64,000 bases of DNA, from the NCBI RefSeq assembly GCF_024171895.1, contig NZ_JAMTCQ010000009.1, forward strand, positions 595,318-659,317, read 5' to 3'. The notes below the pieces were generated by a model, which saw only the letters and a list, made by a program, of their open reading frames with translations, had not been told where the DNA came from and made no database searches. Below are positions 56,914 to 64,000 of the stretch, piece after piece (the first letter of the stretch is position 1; the number at the start of each line of letters is the position of its first letter). The stretch is from Prauserella halophila (GTDB taxonomy: Bacteria; Actinomycetota; Actinomycetes; Mycobacteriales; Pseudonocardiaceae). The translations under genes and the position numbers were made by a program.

Positions 56914-57326
56914 TCGTTCTTGACACGAATGTCATCTCGGAGATCTTCCGTCCCTCGCCGGACGAGCGCGTCGTCGCATGACTCGGAGCGTTCACGGGAG
57001 ATGTCGCGATCACGTCGGTGACGCTTGCTGAGTTGTTCGCGGGCGTACGTAGACTCCCTGACGGTCGACGTAAGAACGAGCTGTCCGGCCGTATCGAGAC
57101 GGCGCTCGAACCCTATCGGGGCAGCCGCTCGGTGTTGCCATTTGATGACGTGTCGGCCGTGCATTATGCCGATGTCCTCGTCGCTCGAGAGACGGCCGGG
57201 CTGTCGATCAGCACGGCCGATGCGCAGATCGCGGCGATCTGCCTGGCGCATGACGCGACGTGCGCGACTCGCAACGCCAAGGACTTCGCGCATACCGGGG
57301 TCGAGCTGTTCGACCCCTGGCGCTGA
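56910..57326 (+). pseudogene. FitB/VapC-type PIN toxin, killed by an in-frame TGA
   Basis: Reading from GTG 56910: VIVLDTNVISEIFRPSPDERVVA, then TGA at 56979-56981, then in the same frame LGAFTGDVAITSVTLAELFAGVRRLPDGRR and on to SISTADAQIAAICLAHDATCATRNAKDF and a stop at 57326. The family has Trp (TGG) at this place, so one G-to-A change creates the stop. The first fragment contains the catalytic Asp5; the second has the other acidic residues. A start inside (57018) would give a 102-residue piece lacking Asp5, not an active nuclease. Otherwise full length (138 codons). Confidence 0.82.
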
Positions 57327-57374
57327 CGGCCATCCGACGTTGGTGCGGCCGCCATCGAAGGTCGCGAACGAGAG

Positions 57375-57857
57375 CTAGCGGCGGACCATGCGCCTCTCAA
57401 CGCCTACGGGCTCGGTCTTGTTCGTGCCGTCGAAGTGGAATCCCTGCCGTTCGTAGAAGTCGATGGCTCGACGGTTGCCGTCGAGGACCCATAGGTAGGC
57501 CGGGTCGTCGCCGATCGCCGCGTTGAGCAGTGCGTGACCGACGCCGGTCCCGTAGCACTCGGCTCGCACGTAGAGCGCCATCACCTCACGTTTCGGCAGG
57601 TCCGGAGCAGGCTCGTCCCGACCGGGGCCGACGCTGGTGAAGCCGATCAGCCGCCCCGTGTCGTCTTCTGCGGCGAGCTCTGTTCTCGTGCAGCCAGCGA
57701 GGATCCTCCGCCAGTTTTCGACGCGTGCCTCGCGGTTGGTGCGCCTGTCGGCAAGGATGTCGGCCGCGATAAGGCCGGTGTACGCCTCGTCCCACACGTC
57801 GAGGTGGAGATCGGTCAGCGCATCGGCGTCCTCGAGAGCCGTGGGTCGGATCCGCAT
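57375..57857 (-). CDS. GNAT-family acetyltransferase
   Basis: 160 residues. MRIRPTALEDADALTDLHLDVWDEAYTGLI start, then MALYVRAECYGTGVGHALLNAAI as the acetyl-CoA loop and ending YLWVLDGNRRAIDFYERQGFHFDG. ATG 57857 chosen over GTG 57878. Follows the toxin relic on the opposite strand. Substrate unknown; the RIRPTALEDADAL group often modifies small amines. Confidence 0.85.
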   Translation of the reverse strand: MRIRPTALEDADALTDLHLDVWDEAYTGLIAADILADRRTNREARVENWRRILAGCTRTELAAEDDTGRLIGFTSVGPGRDEPAPDLPKREVMALYVRAECYGTGVGHALLNAAIGDDPAYLWVLDGNRRAIDFYERQGFHFDGTNKTEPVGVERRMVRR

Positions 57858-58900
57858 GACGGGATCGTATGCGGCCACGACCGGGCGCCCATCTCCTCGG
57901 TAACGCGTCGTGGCGTTCCGACTGTGCGTCCGAATGTCGCTGACCTGGGGCTGTTCGCCGTTGGAAGGGTGGGAACCCCGACATCTCCCGCCGAGAAGTG
58001 AGTTCCCCGGACCCGGCCCGGCTCGAACGGGCTGCCACCCTCACCGGACGGCGGGCTGGACGCACCCTTACCGGGTAGGTGCGCCTTGGGCAGGTTCGGC
58101 AGGCACACTACAGTTACGGTCCCCAACGCACCCACGCCGCGTGATCGCTGTGGTCGTTGAACCGAAAGCAGGATCGCAGCAACGAGAGCGGATCAGGAAC
58201 TCGCCGCCGTGAACGGGCGGCTCGCTAGCGCGATCGTGTCATGCGAGCCTCGCTCGTTAGCAACTCCGTTTGTTCGAGCCATCAGCCCGGTCCGCGAACT
58301 CAACGAGAAGGGCACCGGATGACCTGGAGGCAGTTGCCACCCCGTTGATGCGCGCACCGCTGGCGCTGCCGAAGTCCCGGACCCGTCGGCTCGGTGCCAA
58401 GGTGAAGTCCGGCCGGCAACGACTGTGGCGCCGTGTGCGGCGACGCAAGGCGCAGTCCTCGGAGAAGCCCGAGTGCGCATCAGGGCGTCCACCCAGGGAG
58501 GTGCCGACCTACCCGTTCGAGCAAGGCAAGTTCCGTGGCGTAGATGTCGCGGAGCCGACGGGAGGCCGTGCAGTGGGAGAAGTGGGACCGGGGGACTGGC
58601 CTGCGCGGGTGGCCGCCGTGGTCGTCCGTGTGAGACGAGAAGGAGCGCGCCCGAAGGGGACTCGGCACACGGTCCCCGGAGTGAGGCGATGTTCCGGCTC
58701 CCGCTGAGTGACCTGCGGACGGCACCGGAAACCGGCTCGAAGCGTTCAAAGGCGATCGAGTTGGGCAGCACAGCATCAGGATTGACGACTCATGGCGAAT
58801 CTGCTTCGTGAGGTGCAGCTGCTGCTCGTTCGCCGGCAGTGGTCCGGAGCACCTCAGCAGTGGTGTTCTCCCGCGCGAACGCAATCCGACCGGGTTTCGG
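57858..58900. other. 1.04-kb stretch without a convincing gene
   Basis: Several open frames exist (for example a plus-strand frame at 58270-58707 and minus-strand frames through 58193-59121), but none shows a known domain and all have the Arg/Pro/Ser-rich composition of out-of-frame GC-rich DNA. The tail of a minus-strand frame at about 58480-58570 (LRDIYATELALLERVGRHLPGW) looks protein-like and may be a fragment. I treat the region as decayed DNA between cassettes. Confidence 0.4.
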
Positions 58901-59578
58901 TCACGGATGACTTCGGTGGTGAGCCGGGTTCGACTCCCCTGCCTCCTCCATTGCGCGGCTGTGCGCGACAAGTGCGTCGTAGTCGATCGCCGCTCCGCGT
59001 AGCAGTGTCTCGATCGCGTTCGCCGCCTCGGCGTCGCTGATGTGACGGTCGGCGAACAGCGCGAGATAGTGCACGAGCGCGCCGACCATGTCGAGGAATA
59101 GCTCCCGATCGAGGTCGGCACGCAGGTCGCCGCGGGTCACGGCGCGATCGATGGTGTGGCCGACGGCGCGGCGCGCCGGTTCGATCAACGTTTCCAGGTA
59201 CTGCGCTCGCAGCTCGGGTGTCGTTGCGCACTCGGCGAGCAGGGCACTCAGTACGTCGGGCCGAATCAGTCGATACGTGACGAGGAACAACCGGAAACTC
59301 TCGTCGAGGTCGCACAGGGTGCACCCGGTGTCAGGGGGCAGCGGTGCCTCGAGTCGTGACCTGATCGCGGCCAGGCCGAGGTGCACGCGCCCCGGCCAGC
59401 GTCGGTAGATCGCCGGACGTGACGTCCCCGCTCTACGCGCGACGGCGTCGAGGCTCAGCTCCTGATAGCCGGCCTCGTCCAGGAGCTCGAGGGTCGCCGC
59501 GAGGATGGCCTGGTCGAGCTGGGGGTCGCGGGGGCGTCCCGCGGATGTCGCATTCGACGAGGGGGTGGACATGCTCAT
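58901..59578 (-). CDS. TetR-family regulator of the efflux gene
   Basis: 225 residues. HTH: LDQAILAATLELLDEAGYQELSLDAVARRAGTSRPAIYRRWPGRVHLGLAAI; C-terminal TetR_C-type helical domain (DLDESFRLFLVTYRLIRPDVLSALLAE). Its final 15 codons (MEEAGESNPAHHRSHP) look like the reverse reading of a tRNA T-arm, as the plus strand there is GGGTTCGACTCCCC. Divergent from the MFS gene by 27 bp, so likely its repressor. Confidence 0.86.
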   Translation of the reverse strand: MSMSTPSSNATSAGRPRDPQLDQAILAATLELLDEAGYQELSLDAVARRAGTSRPAIYRRWPGRVHLGLAAIRSRLEAPLPPDTGCTLCDLDESFRLFLVTYRLIRPDVLSALLAECATTPELRAQYLETLIEPARRAVGHTIDRAVTRGDLRADLDRELFLDMVGALVHYLALFADRHISDAEAANAIETLLRGAAIDYDALVAHSRAMEEAGESNPAHHRSHP

Positions 59579-59605
59579 AGTGTACCTCTAGCGTTACGTG
59601 ACATT

Positions 59606-61171
59606 ATGGAACGAAATGAAATAATGGCGAATGCTCGCGCAACGGCACGTGCTTGGTGGGGTCTCGCTCTGCTGGTCGCCCCGATGCTGACCCTGTCGAG
59701 CGACCTCACGGCCCTCTTCTTCACCGTCCCGACGCTCGTCGAGGATCTGGGTGCGTCCGCGACGGAGTCGCTCTGGATCGTCCACGCCTACGGGTTTCTC
59801 ATCGCCGGATTCCTGATCACGATGGGGCGCGTCTCCGACCGCGTCGGCGCCCGTCGGCTGCTCCTGTGGGGAGCATCGGTGTTCGCCGTGCTGTCCGTCT
59901 TCGCGGCCTTCGCCTGGACACCCGGCGTGCTCGTCCTCGCCAGAGCCCTCCTGGGCGTTGCCGGTGCGACTCTCATGCCCTCGCTCTTCTCCCTGCTGCG
60001 GGAGATGTTCCGCGACGACGATCAGCGCCGGTTCGCCATCGCCATCATGTTCAGCTCCTTCACGATCGGCGGCGCGATCGGACCCTTGCTGGGCGGCGCG
60101 CTGGTGGAGGCGTTCTGGTGGGGCGCGATCTTCCTGATCAATGTTCCGCCGATGGCCCTGCTCGTCGTCCTCGGAGCTCTCGTGCTGCCGGAACGGCATG
60201 AGTCCCGGGTGAGCCGGATCGACCCGAGCAGCGTGGCGCTCTCGGTCACCGGAATGCTGGCCGTGGTCTACGGACTGCAGGAGATCGCTGCCGGCGCCGA
60301 GGGCGAGTCCGCGTCGCTGCCGCCGGGGTTCTCGGTCTTCCTCGTCGTCGCCGGACTGGCGATGCTCGTGTTGTTCGTGCGTCGGCAGCGTCGGCTTGCT
60401 GATCCGCTGTTCGATCTGGTGCTGCTGAAGAACCGCCGCGTCGCGGCCTCGCTGTTGACGCTGCTGCTGACCGGGATCGGCTCCGTCGGGCTGTTCTTCC
60501 TCTTCACCCAGCATCTGCAGTGGGTGGGAGGGTTCACTCCGCTGGTCGCCGGCATTCTGACGCTGCCATACATCGCGGCGGACATTCTGGGTGCACTCGC
60601 CGCGCCCGCGCTGGCGCGCCGTTGGCGGACGTCGAGCATCACCGTCGGCGGTCTGCTGATCGTCGCGCTCGGCGCGGTCCTCACCGCCCTCGCGGTGGCC
60701 GACGGGAGGATTCCCCTGCTGATCCTCGCCGTAGCGGTCATCGGCGTCGGTCACGGGGCTGCGATGGCCCTCCTGAGTGATGCGATCATTTCGAGCGCGC
60801 CGGAGGATCGCGTCGGATCCGCCGCTGCCGCACAGGAGGTCGGGGGAGAGCTCGGTGCTGCGCTCGGCATCGCGATCGGCGGGATGACGGGAATTCTTGT
60901 CTTCCGGGCATCGCTCGACCGGATGCTCTCACCGGACACGCCGGCCGAACTCGCCGGTGCGCTGCGATCCAGTATCCATGAGGCGTTCGCCGCGGCGCAC
61001 GGGAACGCGGGTGACTCCGCGCCGCTGGTCGAGACCATCCGAGACGCGACGGGGAACGGACTCCTGGCGTACGCGCTGCTGGCGGCCGGGCTCGTCGCAG
61101 CGGCCGCGGGCATCACGGCGGCTGCCTTCTCCCGACGCAGGGCGCCCTCTCCGGCAGCGGATTCCCGGTAG
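59606..61171 (+). CDS. MFS drug exporter, DHA2 / 14-TM type
   Basis: 521 residues, about 14 membrane helices. Motif A MGRVSDRVGARRLLLWGASVFAV and motif C-like SFTIGGAIGPLLGGALVEAFWWGAIFLINVPPM are of the EmrB/QacA family. ATG 59606 is used; ATG 59624 is an alternative (there is an imperfect CATTAT/ATAATG repeat between them). Likely drug or antiseptic exporter under the divergent TetR. Confidence 0.88.
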   Translation: MERNEIMANARATARAWWGLALLVAPMLTLSSDLTALFFTVPTLVEDLGASATESLWIVHAYGFLIAGFLITMGRVSDRVGARRLLLWGASVFAVLSVFAAFAWTPGVLVLARALLGVAGATLMPSLFSLLREMFRDDDQRRFAIAIMFSSFTIGGAIGPLLGGALVEAFWWGAIFLINVPPMALLVVLGALVLPERHESRVSRIDPSSVALSVTGMLAVVYGLQEIAAGAEGESASLPPGFSVFLVVAGLAMLVLFVRRQRRLADPLFDLVLLKNRRVAASLLTLLLTGIGSVGLFFLFTQHLQWVGGFTPLVAGILTLPYIAADILGALAAPALARRWRTSSITVGGLLIVALGAVLTALAVADGRIPLLILAVAVIGVGHGAAMALLSDAIISSAPEDRVGSAAAAQEVGGELGAALGIAIGGMTGILVFRASLDRMLSPDTPAELAGALRSSIHEAFAAAHGNAGDSAPLVETIRDATGNGLLAYALLAAGLVAAAAGITAAAFSRRRAPSPAADSR

Positions 61172-61219
61172 CCGCTCCGCCTGCGTGCTGCCACCCTCAG
61201 TGCTCCTGGGAGCCGACGA

Positions 61220-61640
61220 GTGCAGCCAGGGTGCTCGGAGAGAGCGCCGTACCGGCCGGTGAGATAGCGCCGCGACACATTCGCGTCGGGGTGCTTCGGG
61301 AAGTCCGCGAGACAGGTCAGCTCGATGACGCCGTCGTAGGTCTTGTCGGTCAGCCACACTTGGCCGGGATCGAGTTTCACTTCGCTCAGCGGCGAGAGGA
61401 CGTAGGACTCGTGGCTCGTGAAGAGGAGCTGCGCCTGCCGGGTGTTGACCAGCGGATCCGCGAACGTTCCCAGTGGGACCTCGAGCAGCTGGGGATGCAG
61501 GCTCGCGTCGAGCTCGTCGACGAGCTCGCAGTGTTTCGAGGTCGCTGAAGGTGATTGTGCCCTCGGTCAGTGCGTCCGCGATGCTCGTCAGGCGCGCCTC
61601 GCGGTGGGAGTCCTCCGATGCTGGGGGCACAGACGTTTCT
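61220..61640 (-). pseudogene. 3' remnant of an AAA-type (AAA_15/OLD-like) ATPase
   Basis: Reading leftwards: LTSIADALTEGTITFSDLET in one frame, then after a frame change LVDELDASLHPQLLEV (Walker B with the ABC-type D-loop), ADPLVNTRQAQLLFTSHES (sensor His), then VWLTDKTYDGVIELTCLADF and VSRRYLTGRYGAL. These are the last motifs of AAA_15-type P-loop ATPases found in defence-related and other accessory loci. The Walker A half is absent, there is one frameshift near 61535, and no normal stop follows. The cut end is within about 10 bp of the ychF repeat. Confidence 0.75.
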
Positions 61641-61650
61641 CACCGTAAGT

Positions 61651-61681
61651 GACGTGGTCGAGTTCCGCTTCGACGTTGTGA
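61651..61681 (+). repeat. ychF-end copy 4
   Basis: GACGTGGTCGAGTTCCGCTT plus C (61651-61671) equals ychF 54335-54355, then CGACGTTGTGA versus AACGTGTGA with two differences. It marks the right edge of the third cassette, 7.3 kb from ychF. Confidence 0.85.
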
Positions 61682-61710
61682 GCCGTACCCCGCCGCCGTC
61701 GTTTCCGGCC

Positions 61711-62511
61711 TCACGTTCCGGTGACGAGGGTCGCCTGTGAGCTCCTTCCGGCTCGTGGGACGAAACGTGACGGTGGTGCGCCGAATGCGCGTGTGAATGC
61801 TGCGGTGAACGCCGCGGGTGAGGCGTAGCCGAGCCGGGCGGCGACGTCGGTGATGGTCGAGGTGGGCAGCTGCCGGAGGCCGGCGAGCAGACGGGCGCGA
61901 GCTCGCCACGCGGCGGGACTGCTACCGGTCTGAGCGCGGAAATGGCGGTCGAATGTCCGCGGGCTCTGATTCGCCGCGTGCGCCCAGGTCTCGTTGGTCA
62001 CGGCCAGGTCGGGGGAGGCGAGGTAGTCGCGGCACAGTGAGCGGAACGGCTCGTCGCGGGGTAATGAGATCGCCAGTGCCGTCGGAGTGAGGCGGCGCAG
62101 CTCGTGCAGCGTCAGGTCGATGACAGCGCCGTCACGTCCTGCGACGTCGTAGTCCGGAGCGAATTCGTTCGCTGTGCGCAGGAGTTCGCGCAGCAGGGGG
62201 CCGACCTCGGCGACCATGCAGCGCGTTGGCCACCACGGCACGGCATCCGGCTCGATGTACATGCTCCATGTCGTCACCTCGTCCATCAGTACCTCGTGCG
62301 CGACGCCCGGTGGGATGAGGACGGCGCGGTCGGTGGGGACCGTCCACGACCCGTCGTCCGTCTCGACCTGCATCACCCCGCTTGCGCCGTACAGCAGCTG
62401 CGCCCGGCGATGTGCATGCCGGGGCAGCAAGTGAGCGGGCGGGTAGTCCGTCCCGATCGGGAGCACGTCGATCGGCAGATGATCGACATCGTCGAGGCGG
62501 ATGTTGTGCAC
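61711..62511 (-). CDS. AraC-family regulator (NimR-like)
   Basis: 266 residues. N-terminal cupin (HLLPRHAHRRAQLLYGASGVMQVET, VLIPPGVAHEVLM) and C-terminal HTH pair (DLAVTNETWAHAANQSPRTFDRHFRAQTG and TITDVAARLGYASPAAFTAAFTRAFG). Such proteins often control a neighbouring transporter. Start GTG 62511. Divergent from the TauE-type permease 84 bp away, so it probably regulates it. It stops 30 bp from the ychF-end copy. Confidence 0.87.
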   Translation of the reverse strand: MHNIRLDDVDHLPIDVLPIGTDYPPAHLLPRHAHRRAQLLYGASGVMQVETDDGSWTVPTDRAVLIPPGVAHEVLMDEVTTWSMYIEPDAVPWWPTRCMVAEVGPLLRELLRTANEFAPDYDVAGRDGAVIDLTLHELRRLTPTALAISLPRDEPFRSLCRDYLASPDLAVTNETWAHAANQSPRTFDRHFRAQTGSSPAAWRARARLLAGLRQLPTSTITDVAARLGYASPAAFTAAFTRAFGAPPSRFVPRAGRSSQATLVTGT

Positions 62512-62595
62512 GACGCCATCCTAGTGGCGAGAACACGAAAGTAGGCGATCAACAATCGATTGCTTGCCTACACGGGTTCGCGGTCGGATGGAAGC

Positions 62596-63393
62596 GTGTC
62601 GATACTCGTTCTGTTCCTTGTGGGCTCGGCCGTCGGGGTGACGACGGTTCTGTTCGGCTTCGGCGGAGGCTTCGTCACCGTCCCGATCATCCTGTTCGTC
62701 GACGCAGCGCGGGGGCCGGATGCATTGCGCATCGCGGTTGCGACGTCGGCGCTGGTCATGCTCGTCAACGCGGTCGTCGCGACCTCGGCCACGCGGCGGA
62801 GCGTCCTTGCCCACCTTCGCGGGCGGCTGCCACTGTTCGTTCTGCTCGCTCTCGGCGGCGCGATCGGCGGGCTCGGCGCACTGTTCGTGCCGGACGTCGT
62901 CCCGCGCTGGGGCTTCGTGGCCTACATCGGCATCACCGTCGTCGACCTGCTGCTTCGCCCTGGATTCCTGCCCGGACGTGGGGCGGGGCGACGGTCGAGG
63001 GCAGCCGGCGGTCGTCCGCTGCCGAACGGCTGGGGAACACCGATCGGGGGAATCGCGTCGTTCCTCGGCGTCGGCGGGAGCGTGATGACCGTCCCGATGC
63101 TGCGCCGGTCCGGGATGGACATGGGCGTAGCGACCTCGCTCGCGAACCCGTTGACCATTGCGATCGCGGTACCGGCGATGCTCGTGGCGTTCGCGTTCGG
63201 AGGCGCCGTCGCCTCGGCCCCTGGCCTGGTCGGAACGGTCGACGTCGTCTCGGCGCTTGCCCTGCTCGCCGGCGCGATCCCCGTCATCGTGCTGCTGCGC
63301 CGGCGGCCGCCGAGGATTCCGGATGCGGTACACAGCTGGGCCTACCTGGCGTTGCTCGTGGTGGCCGCGACGGCCGTGGCCGTGACGGGATGA
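62596..63393 (+). CDS. TauE/SafE-type (TSUP) membrane permease
   Basis: 265 residues, eight helices. TSUP signatures in both halves: VGVTTVLFGFGGGFVTVPIIL and GTPIGGIASFLGVGGSVMTVPML. The family exports organosulfonates or sulfite, or takes up thiosulfate-like anions; substrate unknown. GTG 62596 chosen (GGAAG upstream). The longer frame from 62560 has no site. Regulated in all likelihood by the divergent AraC. Confidence 0.85.
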   Translation: MSILVLFLVGSAVGVTTVLFGFGGGFVTVPIILFVDAARGPDALRIAVATSALVMLVNAVVATSATRRSVLAHLRGRLPLFVLLALGGAIGGLGALFVPDVVPRWGFVAYIGITVVDLLLRPGFLPGRGAGRRSRAAGGRPLPNGWGTPIGGIASFLGVGGSVMTVPMLRRSGMDMGVATSLANPLTIAIAVPAMLVAFAFGGAVASAPGLVGTVDVVSALALLAGAIPVIVLLRRRPPRIPDAVHSWAYLALLVVAATAVAVTG

Positions 63394-63432
63394 TCTGCAC
63401 CGCGCATCGGAACGTCACCAGGATTCCACGTT

Positions 63433-63843
63433 CTATCGATGGTCCTGGTTCGCGAATCGTGCCCGGGCCGCCTCACCGGTCGGTGTGAAGAAGTTGATCA
63501 GGTTGCCGTCCGGGTCCCTGACGAGGAGCGAGCGGTTGCCCCACGGCATGTCGGTGGGTTCGTTGACGAACACGTCCACGACGCCCTGCAACGCCCGGTG
63601 GGTCGCGTCGACGTCGTCGACCATGAAGTCCAGGGCGACGCTGCGGTTGGCGCGAGCCTCGGCGACCTCGTCCCCGAGCAACGCCACCGTCGCGGAGTCG
63701 GCGATCGCGAGGGTGCCGGACGGGGTGCGCAGTTCGGCGAACATCGGGTGGAGGCGCGCGGCGCTGATCCCGGTGGCCTTCTCGTAGAACGTGACGAGGG
63801 TGTCCAGGTCGTCGGTGAAGATCCGCGTGGCTGCCAGGTGCAT
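63433..63843 (-). CDS. VOC-family protein (glyoxalase fold)
   Basis: 136 residues, one VOC module: RIFTDDLDTLVTFYEKATGI opens, VALDFMVDDVDATHRAL, SLLVRDPDGNLINFFTP closes with the metal-ligand Asp/Asn pattern. No function known. ATG 63843 has AAGGAGGAAC upstream. Divergent from a WYL-type regulator that begins at the window edge, so the two probably form a regulator/target pair as at 11647-13739. Confidence 0.87.
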   Translation of the reverse strand: MHLAATRIFTDDLDTLVTFYEKATGISAARLHPMFAELRTPSGTLAIADSATVALLGDEVAEARANRSVALDFMVDDVDATHRALQGVVDVFVNEPTDMPWGNRSLLVRDPDGNLINFFTPTGEAARARFANQDHR

Positions 63844-63939
63844 GTTGTTCCTCCTTGGGTGTCCACGTGGCTTGGGATGTCGCCACTGATCGGACGGTAT
63901 GCCTAATACCGGGCGGAAACTGACCGCTATTACGAGACA

Positions 63940-64000
63940 ATGGGTGTCGTGGCAGATCCGACCGCGCGGACGCTGCAGCTGCTGGAGTTGCTGCAGTCCT
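63940..64000 (+). CDS. WYL/DeoR-type regulator, 5' end only
   Basis: ATG 63940 (or GTG 63949, same frame): VADPTARTLQLLELLQS, the first helix of a YafY-like winged helix. It runs off the window. Compare VLRLLELLQRRPVW in the WYL regulator at 11647. Divergent from the VOC gene. Confidence 0.6.
   Translation, partial: MGVVADPTARTLQLLELLQS

Larger units (their letters stand above)
61172..61710. other. Gap holding an ATPase relic and a ychF-end copy
   Basis: No intact gene. Contains the frameshifted ATPase 3' end (about 61220-61640, minus) and the fourth ychF-end copy (61651-61681). The two lie next to each other. Confidence 0.6.

Noticed and set aside
58270..58707. Plus-strand frame of 145 codons in the 1-kb gap
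   Set aside because: Arg/Pro/Ser-rich with no domain and no ribosome site; I regard it as chance in GC-rich DNA.

Overview
The window is about 70% GC, uses GTG starts freely and has the gene content of a filamentous actinomycete. Several things point to Pseudonocardiaceae (an Amycolatopsis / Prauserella / Saccharomonospora-type genome): a gcoAB guaiacol demethylase pair of the Amycolatopsis type, a GuaB1-type GMP reductase, and a palindromic intergenic repeat. The family assignment is inference. The conserved backbone runs hemolysin-III protein, Z-prenyl diphosphate synthase, PIN-PhoH ATPase, fumarase, GlpX, XseB-XseA, Rv1109c-like protein, IspH, DUF6542 protein and YchF. This is the order I know from the Mycobacterium tuberculosis Rv1085c-Rv1112 region, so the window is a conserved chromosomal core with accessory blocks inserted into it.

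Layout. 1-3000: end of an acyl-CoA oxidase, an MFS exporter with a divergent HxlR regulator, and a NUDIX hydrolase. 3000-6400: an aromatic O-demethylation module (AraC regulator divergent from gcoA-gcoB). 6400-13700: hemolysin III, prenyl synthase, PhoH, GuaB1, and a WYL regulator facing DinB and VOC genes. 13747-17878: an island between two 218-bp direct copies of the 3' end of the VOC gene. It carries a DddA-like DNA deaminase toxin, its Imm1 immunity gene, a small helical partner, two small cysteine-containing proteins and a divergent zinc-ribbon/XRE/TPR regulator. 18300-20330: an HxlR regulator and MFS pair with mirror-image start regions. 20465-28049: a tricarboxylate catabolism island (fused TctA-TctB permease, Tat-type lipoprotein TctC, PrpF isomerase, LysR, TcuA-like flavoprotein, GntR). 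28170-33950: ATP-dependent DNA ligase overlapping an EamA transporter, two TetR regulators and a DrrAB-type exporter.

33994-49200 is core metabolism and DNA repair: FumC, ferredoxin-NADP reductase, secreted trypsin, GlpX, XseBA, lipid-droplet-type protein, IspH, DUF6542 protein, RmuC and SbcDC. 49270-53170 holds a membrane protein, a lipoprotein and an alkylation-repair pair (Ogt; Ada-AlkA fusion). YchF (53282-54364) marks the right edge of the core.

Downstream of ychF is a region of accreted accessory DNA. Short copies of the last 20-65 bp of ychF recur at 55244, 56513 and 61651, dividing the DNA into cassettes. Between them lie a truncated DUF1801 gene, acetyltransferases, an alpha/beta hydrolase, a FitA antitoxin with a PIN toxin killed by an in-frame TGA, a TetR/MFS efflux pair and the frameshifted 3' end of an AAA ATPase. 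The far right has an AraC regulator, a TauE-type permease, a VOC protein and the start of a WYL-type regulator.

The two most notable features are (i) the compact deaminase toxin-immunity island and its flanking gene-end duplication and (ii) the serial ychF-end repeats. Both suggest DNA arriving repeatedly at the 3' ends of housekeeping-type genes while keeping the target gene intact.
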